A stretch of 26,089 bases of DNA from positions 1-26,089 of the IMG/VR virus record IMGVR_UViG_3300025889_000837. One strand, written 5' to 3'. Both the position numbers and the translations under genes were made by a program. The notes under the pieces are model-generated. The model had not been told where the DNA came from. It was given only the letters and a program-made list of their open reading frames with translations, and made no database searches. This DNA comes from a virus. Positions 8,791 through 16,343 of the stretch are shown in pieces. Position 1 is the stretch's first letter. Every line of letters starts with the position of its first letter.

Positions 8791-9138
8791 ATGGCAAAAC
8801 AAACAATTAACTTGGGTTCTGTTCCTAATGATGGAACTGGAGATCCATTGAGAACTTCTTTTGACAAGACTAACGATAATTTTAACGAAATATATGATAC
8901 TTTTGGTGACGGTTCAACCTTGAGTGCCACTGTATCCAATGCATCTTATGCAACAAATGCAGGAATTGCAACTGTTGCACAAAATCTTACTGGAGCACCT
9001 AATTTAAATGTTGGTATTATAACTGCAAATGGATTTGTTAGTGCTGGAAATACAACTCCAGTACAAATCACCCATACTGGTGGAGTATTAACATTTACTG
9101 TTTCTGGTATTGGTGCCACTAGTCTGACACTTTATTGA
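8791..9138 (+). CDS. Short tail-fibre-type structural protein
   Basis: The 115-aa product opens with INLGSVPNDGTGDPLRTSFD followed by KTNDNFNEIYDTF, a recurrent N-terminal module of marine phage fibre proteins thought to act as an attachment or trimerisation segment. The remainder (about 50-115) is a short beta-rich stretch with NVGIITANGFVSAGNTTPVQ. There is no long shaft or receptor tip, so it may be a stub fibre, an adaptor or a remnant. The late promoter at 8762 and a CGGAG site serve it. The stop codon lies in a small hairpin. Confidence 0.75.
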   Translation: MAKQTINLGSVPNDGTGDPLRTSFDKTNDNFNEIYDTFGDGSTLSATVSNASYATNAGIATVAQNLTGAPNLNVGIITANGFVSAGNTTPVQITHTGGVLTFTVSGIGATSLTLY

Positions 9139-9144
9139 GTGTCA
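9125..9144 (+). other. 7-bp inverted repeat over the stop codon
   Basis: TGACACT (9125-9131) and AGTGTCA (9138-9144) pair perfectly around a 6-base loop. The TGA stop (9136-9138) lies at the loop/stem edge. No T-tract follows, so this is not a standard intrinsic terminator; it could stabilise the mRNA 3' end. Confidence 0.45.
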
Positions 9145-9152
9145 CACACTCC

Positions 9153-9181
9153 TTGACAACGTTGTCTGAATACCTTATAGT
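9153..9181 (+). promoter_or_regulatory. Sigma-70-type early promoter
   Basis: TTGACA (9153-9158) and TATAGT (9176-9181) are separated by exactly 17 bases, in the gap between a late fibre gene and a small gene at 9204. The -35 is perfect and the -10 matches at 5 of 6 bases. Early cyanophage genes use host sigma-70 polymerase, so this probably drives the small genes and tRNA up to the terminator at 10287. Confidence 0.8.
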
Positions 9182-9203
9182 AAGAAGGTAGTCAATCAAG
9201 TCT

Positions 9204-9434
9204 ATGGAGTACAACAGAAAAGACTTCCTCATTGAGAGTGAAGACGATGAGTATATTACTAGTTGCGTCATTGATTTAATGAAACGTACTTTTACCTTAT
9301 ACTCTAATGAAGGTAATACTAACTCTGCTATTTGCAATACAACTGAAGAATTTATGAATGTTCTTGAAGCAATCAGATTGGTACTCCCAGAAAAAATCAT
9401 TAAGTACGTTGAACCAGTATCTCTTTATGAATGA
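9204..9434 (+). CDS. Conserved hypothetical protein, 76 aa
   Basis: A small acidic protein beginning MEYNRKDFLIESEDDEYITS, with an alternating strand pattern and a C-terminal helix (FMNVLEAIRLVLPEKIIKY). Transcription would start about 15-20 bases upstream of the ATG from the promoter at 9153-9181, leaving a short leader. No known domain is recognised; the function is unknown. The start codon is the first ATG after the promoter, with no strong Shine-Dalgarno site. Confidence 0.7.
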   Translation: MEYNRKDFLIESEDDEYITSCVIDLMKRTFTLYSNEGNTNSAICNTTEEFMNVLEAIRLVLPEKIIKYVEPVSLYE

Positions 9435-9472
9435 ATATTCTCACAACTTTTACCAAGAAATTTTAAAGTGTT

Positions 9473-9637
9473 ATGAGTATGAGACCAGAAACCCGTCAGT
9501 CTATGGAAATGTTATTCGCAGCAAAGTGGAATATTCCCACCGCAGCAAAGAATGCAAATCTAACAGAAAAGGAAATGAAAATCACCTTTAATGAGTATTG
9601 TCGTTTAAATCCACCAAATTATAAATCTATTGAGTAA
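9473..9637 (+). CDS. Small HTH-like protein, 54 aa
   Basis: ATG 9473 opens a 54-codon frame ending at TAA 9635-9637; a second ATG at 9479 is also possible. The protein reads MSMRPETRQSMEMLFAAKWN, then IPTAAKNANLTEKEMKITF and NEYCRLNPPNY. The pattern of helix, short turn (NIPTAAKNANL) and second helix looks like a compact helix-turn-helix. I recall close relatives as a conserved small cyanophage protein. A competing overlapping frame (9427-9591) encodes a less protein-like sequence. Function is unknown; DNA or RNA binding is a guess. It lies 14 bases before the tRNA. Confidence 0.7.
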   Translation: MSMRPETRQSMEMLFAAKWNIPTAAKNANLTEKEMKITFNEYCRLNPPNYKSIE

Positions 9638-9651
9638 TCCTATTGCCTGAT

Positions 9652-9737
9652 GGGCGTGTGCCGGAATTGGTCTACGGAACTGACTTAAAATCAGTCGGAC
9701 TGTAAAGTCCTTGCGGGTTCAAGTCCCGCCATGCCCA
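9652..9737 (+). tRNA. tRNA-Leu (anticodon UAA)
   Basis: The acceptor stem pairs GGGCGTG (9652-9658) with CATGCCC (9730-9736), with A9737 as discriminator. The anticodon stem ACTGA/TCAGT encloses loop CTTAAAA with anticodon TAA at 9686-9688. A long variable arm (GGACT-GTAA-AGTCC), typical of class II tRNA-Leu, and a T arm GCGGG-TTCAAGT-CCCGC complete the cloverleaf. The 3' CCA is not encoded. It decodes UUA (and UUG), frequent in this AT-rich genome, and may boost translation of phage genes in a more GC-rich host. Confidence 0.96.
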
Positions 9738-9770
9738 CTGACTTGAATTGTATATGATCCTACATCAATC

Positions 9771-9778
9771 TATAAATA
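9771..9778 (+). promoter_or_regulatory. Consensus T4-type late promoter, TATAAATA
   Basis: A perfect TATAAATA lies 21 bases before ATG 9800 and 34 bases after the tRNA. It suggests that the following small genes are expressed late, even though they also lie downstream of an early promoter. Confidence 0.8.
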
Positions 9779-9799
9779 TTTTCAAATCTGGGGTTCCCC

Positions 9800-10069
9800 A
9801 TGAAATATAAGATTGAAACCAAGTATGTTTGGATCAATGATACCTCTAATCTGGTATTAATGTATTTCATCCAAGGTATTCCGTTTACCTTCGACGATTG
9901 TAGTGAAGAACAATATTTTGACTATGAGATTGTAGATTCTGCTAATAATTCACCAACATATACCATGGATTATTTGTATCATATGTCATCATATCTAATT
10001 TTGGAAGAATGTCATCCTATGTTATTTGAATTGGAATTAGAAAATCCTGAACTTTTACCTTTAGAATAG
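9800..10069 (+). CDS. Hypothetical protein, 89 aa
   Basis: A small acidic protein starting MKYKIETKYVWINDTSNLVL, with a strand-rich first half, an aromatic central part (YTMDYLYHMSSYLILEE) and an acidic Leu/Glu-rich C-terminus. No recognised domain and no clear membrane segment. The perfect late promoter TATAAATA at 9771 immediately upstream points to late expression. The next gene begins one base after the stop, so the two are probably co-translated. Function unknown. Confidence 0.65.
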   Translation: MKYKIETKYVWINDTSNLVLMYFIQGIPFTFDDCSEEQYFDYEIVDSANNSPTYTMDYLYHMSSYLILEECHPMLFELELENPELLPLE

Positions 10070-10070
10070 T

Positions 10071-10247
10071 ATGAAAATTAATCTGTGGAGATGTAATACA
10101 ATAAATCAGTGGAGATGGACTCTCACTGGTAATAGTGAAGAATCTATCTGGCAAGAGTCTGGACAGAGAGCTGACTTGAGAGATGCTATGAATGATGTTG
10201 CAACCACGGTAGAGTATTTACTTTCCAAAAAAAGTATGATAGAATAA
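10071..10247 (+). CDS. Small conserved protein, 58 aa
   Basis: ATG 10071 opens one base after the previous stop; the frame ends at TAA 10245-10247. The sequence begins MKINLWRCNTINQWRWTLTG and ends with a helix (RADLRDAMNDVATTVEYLL). The Trp-rich strand pair followed by a helix is a pattern I recall from a conserved cyanophage small protein. Function unknown. It is the last gene before the intrinsic terminator at 10287. Confidence 0.7.
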   Translation: MKINLWRCNTINQWRWTLTGNSEESIWQESGQRADLRDAMNDVATTVEYLLSKKSMIE

Positions 10248-10286
10248 TAGTTCCTTCCGTGTGAATGAAGTCCCTGTGCTTCCATG

Positions 10287-10312
10287 AACCTCCCTTTTTG
10301 GGGGGTTTTTTT
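10287..10312 (+). terminator. Rho-independent terminator
   Basis: AACCTCCC (10287-10294) pairs with GGGGGGTT (10300-10307) around a TTTTT loop, with one T-G pair, and runs into a T-tract (to 10312). It separates the small-gene island from the giant fibre gene and its own late promoter. Confidence 0.9.
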
Positions 10313-10315
10313 ATG

Positions 10316-10323
10316 GATAAATA
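10316..10323 (+). promoter_or_regulatory. T4-type late promoter, GATAAATA
   Basis: GATAAATA begins four bases after the terminator T-tract and 27 bases before ATG 10351, insulating the 1988-aa gene from upstream transcription. Confidence 0.75.
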
Positions 10324-10350
10324 TCTAATAATGACTAACGTGCCGGTAAG

Positions 10351-13300
10351 ATGCCTCTATCTCGATTAGACAATTTCCTGAAGAACATCCGTGGAAATAT
10401 CCTTTATGTAGATCCTAATAGTTTAGATGCTACTGATAGTATTACTAATCAGGGTAACTCTCTTGCCCAACCGTTTAGATCTATTCAGAGAGCTTTAGTA
10501 GAAGCTGCTAGATTTTCTTATCAGAGAGGTCTGGATAATGATAGATTTGAGAAGACCACCATTATGTTGGCACCTGGTGAACACTTTGTTGATAATAGAC
10601 CTGGATGGATACCAGATGGAAGTAATAATTACAGATTAAGGAATGGTCAGACAAGTAGTGACCTGGCACAGTTTGATGTTTATACAAACTTCGACGTAAA
10701 GAATAGTAAAAACTCACTTTATAAACTGAATAGTATCCACGGTGGTGTTATTATCCCTAGAGGTGTTTCTATTGTTGGTCAGGATCTTCGTAAGTGTAGG
10801 ATCAGACCTCTGTATGTTCCAATCCCAACAAATGATAATATTGAGAGATCGGCAATATTCAGAGTAACAGGTGGTTGTTACTTCAATAGTTTTACTATCT
10901 TTGATGGTGATCCAAACGGTAATGTTTATAGAGACTACACCAACAATGTAGTAGTTCCTAATTTCTCACACCACAAACTCACATCATTTGAATATGCTGA
11001 TGGTGTTAATAATGTCAGTATCAACGATCAGTTTCTAACTTACTCTACAAATAGAACTGACCTCGATATGTATTATCAGAAGGTTGGTATTGTTTACGGT
11101 CCTTCTTCTGGTCGTGCAATTAGTCCTGATTATCCTGCCAATGGTGTTGATATTGAACCAAAGGTTGATGAATTCCGTATTGTTGGTCCAACTGGAGGAT
11201 CTACAGGTATTACTAGTATTAGATCTGGTGATGGTGTAACTACATCAACAACAATCACTGTAAATGTTGATGATAGTGATGGTATTGATGGTCTGAATGT
11301 CGATACTTATTTCCAAATTAATGGTGTATCTGATACATCTTACAATGGTACATTTGTTGCAACACAAATTCTTTCACAGAATGCAGAAGGTAAGACAACA
11401 TCATTCACTTATGAAACTGCAACACTTCCATCTGTGGCACTTCCTTCAGTCACTGGTGTAAATGTAGAACTTTCTACTGATACAGTATCTGGTGCTTCAC
11501 CATACATCTTTAATATATCGATGAGATCTGTTTATGGTATGTGTGGTATGCATGCCGATGGATCTAAGACCTCTGGATTCAAATCCATGGTTGTTGCTCA
11601 ATTTACTGGTGTATCTCTCCAGGTTGATGACAATGCATTTGTCAAGTATGACTCAACTTCTGGAACATACTTAGATTCCACTACTGTAAAGAATCTCCAC
11701 TCAGATTCTGATGCTCAGTATAAGGCAGATTATGAGAACTATCATATTAAGGCATCAAATAACTCCATCATTCAGTTAGTTTCAATCTTTGCAATCGGTT
11801 TCTCTGATCATTTTGTGACTGAATCTGGTGGTGACTTCTCCGTCACTAACTCTAACTCCAACTTTGGTCAGACTTCGTTGAGATCTAGTGGTTATAGGGA
11901 TGACGCATTTTCTGTAGATGATGTTGGTTATATTAGTAATTCAATTCCTCCAAAAAGAATTGATACCACAGATATTAATCTTGAATATGACTTCATCGAT
12001 GTTTCTAGAACCGTTGGAGTAGGTTCCACAAGTAGACTGTATCTTTACAATCAAACTAACCAAGATCTAAAACCACGATCCACAATTCAGGGTTACAAAA
12101 TTGGTGCTAAGGGTGATGATAGACTTAATGTTTTTATACAAGAAGGTGGAGTCTCTAGACCATACAGTGCCAGAATTGTTATGCCAGAGACTCAAATTGA
12201 ATCTAATCAAGTCACAGGTACTAAAGTATCAAAAGTTGGTAGAAGTGTAGGAACTGGTAATAGTATCAGTGGTAACATTATTACTTTTGTTGATAATCAT
12301 CAATTTCATAATGGTGAGACTATTAGAATTGCCAGTGACAACTCAAGATTCCCTGATGGATTGGAACAAAGTTCTGTTTATTACGCGATTACGACTGGAT
12401 TAAATTCAAACCAAATTAAGATCGCACAGACTTTAAAGGATTCAGAATTTGGAACAGAAATTCCAATCAACAATCTTGGTGGAAATCTAATAGTTGAAAG
12501 TAGAGTTAGTGATAAGACTTCTGGTGATGTAGGTCACCCAATTCAGTATGATACTATTGTAAATCAGTGGTATATTACCGTTGGAACTGCAGCAACTGAT
12601 AATACACTCTATTCCAAACTTGTAAGTCTTGGAACAACTTCACTTGGTGACTCTACCTCTAGAACATATATCACAAGAACACCAGATAATAGAACATCTA
12701 AAGATAGAATTTATCAATACAGATATGTAATTCCTGCTTCTTCAGGTATTAGTACAGCAAGAGTACCTAAAGATAGTTTTATTATTCAAGAGTCTAACAC
12801 TGTAACTGGTCAGACAAATACTGAAGTATCACTCCAGTATAATCCAGGATCTGTTACCATGAGTAACAGTGGTCAACTTAGAAATCCTTCATATATCACT
12901 AATGCAAAATATAGTGGTGGAATTGCATTCTACGAAACAGAAAGAGATCATAGACTTTCAATTGGGTCTACCGTTCAGATTGAAAATGTAACCAGTACAA
13001 ACTTCACTGTTGGTACAGCACAATCTGGATATAATGGTAAGTATAGAGTTATTGGTATTCAAAGTGCAAGATCATTCTCTGTAGAGGGTCTTTCTTCTGA
13101 TCCTGGAACATTTACCAACAATGTTTCTGACAGAACTACAAGTCTTCCTACATTCAAACGTAAAAACTTAAATAATAATTATTTTGCATATGACATTGAG
13201 CAGATAAATGAATATATTCCTGGACAACAGGATGGTGTATATTATCTGACGGTCTTAAACTCCTCAAATACTCCACAAATTTCACCATTTAACAATAGTT

Positions 13301-16300
13301 CTAAGTATTCATTTAGACAACCAATCACTAATCTATATCCTCAACTTGATAGAGATAATCCCACCAATGATCCAGACTCTTCGGTCACTTATGCACTTCC
13401 TGACAGAATTGGAAGAACAATCATTTCTGATCCAAGACACAGTATAACAAAAGAAACTGTAGATAAAGTTACAAGAGACATTAATCTGGGAGTTGGGATT
13501 ACTGATATTCAATCAAATTCTGATGGTACAAGTGTTGTAATTTATACTGATCGTGACCATGGATTGAATAGTCTAACAAGAGTAAGTATCAGTGCTGCAG
13601 GTGCTGGATATGGTAATGGTAGTGGTGGAGTAGAAAATCTTTATAATGCCATTCTTTCTGGTTCATTTTCAGGAACTGGTGCTCTTGCAAGAATTACAGT
13701 AGATGCCTCTGGTAGTGTCACTGATGTTGATATTATGAATGGTGGTAGTGCTTATGTTGAAAGTGAAACTCTGAATATTGTTGGAACTTCTCAGACCACA
13801 GGATATAGTCAAGCATCTGTTACTGTTGATAAGGTATATAATAATATCAATGACACAATTCAAATTATTGGAGTAACTTCTGATACTTACAATCAATATA
13901 ATCAACTCTACAGAATTAGTGAGATTATTAATAAGACTTCTATTAGGGCCATTCCTGTAAATACACTCAGTGTCGGTATTAACACCACTGGAATTGGTTC
14001 CGATAAAACTATCAATTCTAATTTTGCACTTACTGGACAAACACTTGGTATTAGCACCTTTGTATATGATAATGTTAGTGGTTTAGCAACAGTTACAACA
14101 AACCAAGGTCATGGTTTTAGAGTTAATAATGTTGTTAGGATTGGTGGAGCAACTACAGACTTCTTCAATAAAGATTTTATTGTTGTTGATAATGTAGGTA
14201 TTTCAACATTCACTATCAATGTTGGTATTAATACATTACCCGTAGGAACAGGCGGAACACTTCGTGCATACCATCCAGGTAGAATTTCTCAAGGTGGTCC
14301 ATTATTATTGTTTAATGGTGAAAACTTTGGTGGAAGAGATATTAATCCTTATGCAGGAATTACAACCACAATTTCTGCAGAAGTTCCTAATGCAACTACT
14401 GATGAGATTAATATCAGAAACCTCACTGATTTCAACTTGCAAATTGGTGATTATCTGAGAATTGATGATGAAATTGTTAGAATTAAGACCACTGTAACTT
14501 CTAACCCTATTAAGGTCTTTAGAGGTTTGATGGGTACAAGACCAACAACTCATGAAGATAATAGTGTAATCAGAAAAATTGATATAATACCAGTTGAATT
14601 CAGAAGAAATTCAATTATTCGTGCTTCAGGTCATACGTTTGAATATCTTGGTTATGGTCCTGGTAACTACTCTACTTCATTACCATCTAAACAGAAAAAA
14701 CAACTTAGTGTTGATTCACAATTACTTTCACAATCACAAACATCTAGTGGTGGAGTTGTTGTTTACACTGGTATGAATGATTCTGGTGATTTCTTCATCG
14801 GTAATAAGAAGATTTCTTCTAATACTGGTAAAGAAGTTACCTATGACACTCCGATTCAAACATATACTGGTGAAGATTTTGTTAATGGTAAAAATGCATC
14901 ATTTGGTGTTGATGTTGTTGAAACACAAGAGGTCATTGCATCTAGAGCACTTAGAGTTAATGGTGGTTTTTCAAATAACATTCTATCAGAATTTGATGGA
15001 CCTGTTGTTTTCAATGAAAAACTCACTTCCACCTCAGATAAAGGTATTGAGGCGAATTCAATCTTCCTTCAGGGTGATGCAGTAGTTTCTAGAAACTTTA
15101 CTGTTGGTATTTCGACCCCAATACAGGCAGCAAACCCTGGTGATGTTGTTTACAATGCAAATCCAACTAAAGGTGGAACACTTGGTTGGACTTACACTGT
15201 AGAAAATGGTTGGTATGAATTTGGTAGTGTCACTTCTGATGGTGGTGAGTTTATCTTTGAGAAGGTTGGTATTGGAAATACAACTGTTGGTGATTGTACT
15301 TTTAAGGTTGGTTCAGGTTCTTCGACATTTTGTGTTGACGAAACTGGAGTTGGTATCGGAACCACTTCTAGTGGTAGAAAACTCACAGTTGCTGGTCAAA
15401 TTTCAGCAACATCATATGTTGGAGATGGTTCATTACTTTCTAACCTCTCTACTGATAGTCTTTGGTCCAATATTGGTTCTGCAGGAACTGCACTTTATCC
15501 TCTTAATAATCTGACTGTTGGTATTGGTACTACAGTTGTTGATGGTGAATATACGTTGGTTCTTGGTACTCCTGGAACAGGAACTACGGATTTGTATGTT
15601 GAAAATCAATCAAGATTTATCAGTACAGCAACATTTGATGGTGATGTTAATTTTGATGGTCAAGTTAATATCAAAAATTTGGTATCAAATGGTGGTAATG
15701 TTTATGCTGGATTCATCACAGCAACAGATGCACTGAGAGTTGGTTCAAGTTCAACAACTCTTTCTGCAATAGCAAGTCAGGGTGTTGGTATTGGAACTTC
15801 AACACCAAGAGAAAACCTTGATGTTGAAGGTAGAGCAAGATTCAAATCATACTATGAAACTACTCAAACTGTAACTTCTTCTTCAAATATTGTTCAAATT
15901 GATTTGGCACAGGGTAACTCCTTCACACATACCACAACAGAGGCAGTTAATTCTTTCAGAATTATTAATCCTCCAACAGGTGGAACCTTCGCCTTTACTC
16001 TAAAAGTTACACAGGGTGCCACTGCTTATGGTGTTGGTATTAATACCTTTATCAATAGTATTGGTAATGCAGTTCCTGTTTATTGGCCTGGTGGTTTGAT
16101 TCCTGAAATCACACCATCTGCATCTGCAACTGATATCTATTCATATATGAGTTTTGATGGAGGAACTTCACTCTTTGGTGGTGTTATTGGACAGAACTTT
16201 ATTGCTGGTATTGGTGGTACAGTACCATTTAATGGTTGGACATATGATTCTGTCACTAAGACTGTTACTGTTTATGATAACCTCACTACTATTGGTGATC

Positions 16301-16317
16301 TTCAGTCTGGAACCTAA
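10351..16317 (+). CDS. Giant tail-fibre/virion structural protein, 1988 aa
   Basis: This is the largest gene in the window. The N-terminal ~250 residues (NILYVDPNSLDATDS, then AQPFRSIQRALVEAARF and TTIMLAPGEHFVDN) look like a pectate-lyase-type right-handed beta-helix. The middle is a long series of beta-rich modules with repeated GxG and HGL/HGF motifs (DHGLNSLTRV, GHGFRVNNVV). Around residue 1430 is FEYLGYGPGNYSTSLPSKQ, followed by VVYTGMNDSGDFFIGNKKI, a block I recall from cyanophage structural proteins. The C-terminal ~350 residues carry VGIGT fibre repeats and a final beta domain. No S74 chaperone, membrane segment or catalytic motif was found. It is probably a long fibre or a baseplate-attached host-contact protein. 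The upstream ribosome-binding site is weak (GGTAAG). Confidence 0.8.
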   Translation: MPLSRLDNFLKNIRGNILYVDPNSLDATDSITNQGNSLAQPFRSIQRALVEAARFSYQRGLDNDRFEKTTIMLAPGEHFVDNRPGWIPDGSNNYRLRNGQTSSDLAQFDVYTNFDVKNSKNSLYKLNSIHGGVIIPRGVSIVGQDLRKCRIRPLYVPIPTNDNIERSAIFRVTGGCYFNSFTIFDGDPNGNVYRDYTNNVVVPNFSHHKLTSFEYADGVNNVSINDQFLTYSTNRTDLDMYYQKVGIVYGPSSGRAISPDYPANGVDIEPKVDEFRIVGPTGGSTGITSIRSGDGVTTSTTITVNVDDSDGIDGLNVDTYFQINGVSDTSYNGTFVATQILSQNAEGKTTSFTYETATLPSVALPSVTGVNVELSTDTVSGASPYIFNISMRSVYGMCGMHADGSKTSGFKSMVVAQFTGVSLQVDDNAFVKYDSTSGTYLDSTTVKNLHSDSDAQYKADYENYHIKASNNSIIQLVSIFAIGFSDHFVTESGGDFSVTNSNSNFGQTSLRSSGYRDDAFSVDDVGYISNSIPPKRIDTTDINLEYDFIDVSRTVGVGSTSRLYLYNQTNQDLKPRSTIQGYKIGAKGDDRLNVFIQEGGVSRPYSARIVMPETQIESNQVTGTKVSKVGRSVGTGNSISGNIITFVDNHQFHNGETIRIASDNSRFPDGLEQSSVYYAITTGLNSNQIKIAQTLKDSEFGTEIPINNLGGNLIVESRVSDKTSGDVGHPIQYDTIVNQWYITVGTAATDNTLYSKLVSLGTTSLGDSTSRTYITRTPDNRTSKDRIYQYRYVIPASSGISTARVPKDSFIIQESNTVTGQTNTEVSLQYNPGSVTMSNSGQLRNPSYITNAKYSGGIAFYETERDHRLSIGSTVQIENVTSTNFTVGTAQSGYNGKYRVIGIQSARSFSVEGLSSDPGTFTNNVSDRTTSLPTFKRKNLNNNYFAYDIEQINEYIPGQQDGVYYLTVLNSSNTPQISPFNNSSKYSFRQPITNLYPQLDRDNPTNDPDSSVTYALPDRIGRTIISDPRHSITKETVDKVTRDINLGVGITDIQSNSDGTSVVIYTDRDHGLNSLTRVSISAAGAGYGNGSGGVENLYNAILSGSFSGTGALARITVDASGSVTDVDIMNGGSAYVESETLNIVGTSQTTGYSQASVTVDKVYNNINDTIQIIGVTSDTYNQYNQLYRISEIINKTSIRAIPVNTLSVGINTTGIGSDKTINSNFALTGQTLGISTFVYDNVSGLATVTTNQGHGFRVNNVVRIGGATTDFFNKDFIVVDNVGISTFTINVGINTLPVGTGGTLRAYHPGRISQGGPLLLFNGENFGGRDINPYAGITTTISAEVPNATTDEINIRNLTDFNLQIGDYLRIDDEIVRIKTTVTSNPIKVFRGLMGTRPTTHEDNSVIRKIDIIPVEFRRNSIIRASGHTFEYLGYGPGNYSTSLPSKQKKQLSVDSQLLSQSQTSSGGVVVYTGMNDSGDFFIGNKKISSNTGKEVTYDTPIQTYTGEDFVNGKNASFGVDVVETQEVIASRALRVNGGFSNNILSEFDGPVVFNEKLTSTSDKGIEANSIFLQGDAVVSRNFTVGISTPIQAANPGDVVYNANPTKGGTLGWTYTVENGWYEFGSVTSDGGEFIFEKVGIGNTTVGDCTFKVGSGSSTFCVDETGVGIGTTSSGRKLTVAGQISATSYVGDGSLLSNLSTDSLWSNIGSAGTALYPLNNLTVGIGTTVVDGEYTLVLGTPGTGTTDLYVENQSRFISTATFDGDVNFDGQVNIKNLVSNGGNVYAGFITATDALRVGSSSTTLSAIASQGVGIGTSTPRENLDVEGRARFKSYYETTQTVTSSSNIVQIDLAQGNSFTHTTTEAVNSFRIINPPTGGTFAFTLKVTQGATAYGVGINTFINSIGNAVPVYWPGGLIPEITPSASATDIYSYMSFDGGTSLFGGVIGQNFIAGIGGTVPFNGWTYDSVTKTVTVYDNLTTIGDLQSGT

Positions 16318-16321
16318 ATAT
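16314..16321 (+). promoter_or_regulatory. Possible late promoter, CTAAATAT
   Basis: CTAAATAT overlaps the stop codon (TAA 16315-16317) and is 22 bases before ATG 16344. As at 7491, the second base departs from NATAAATA. A GGAGAG site follows at 16329-16334. Confidence 0.35.
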
Positions 16322-16343
16322 CAATACAGGAGAGTAAAAACTA

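Noticed and set aside
9427-9591. Alternative 54-codon frame starting MNEYSHNFYQE
   Set aside because: It overlaps the 54-aa gene at 9473 and its end (SKECKSNRKGNENHL) looks like an out-of-frame reading; the other frame gives a more protein-like sequence resembling a known cyanophage protein.
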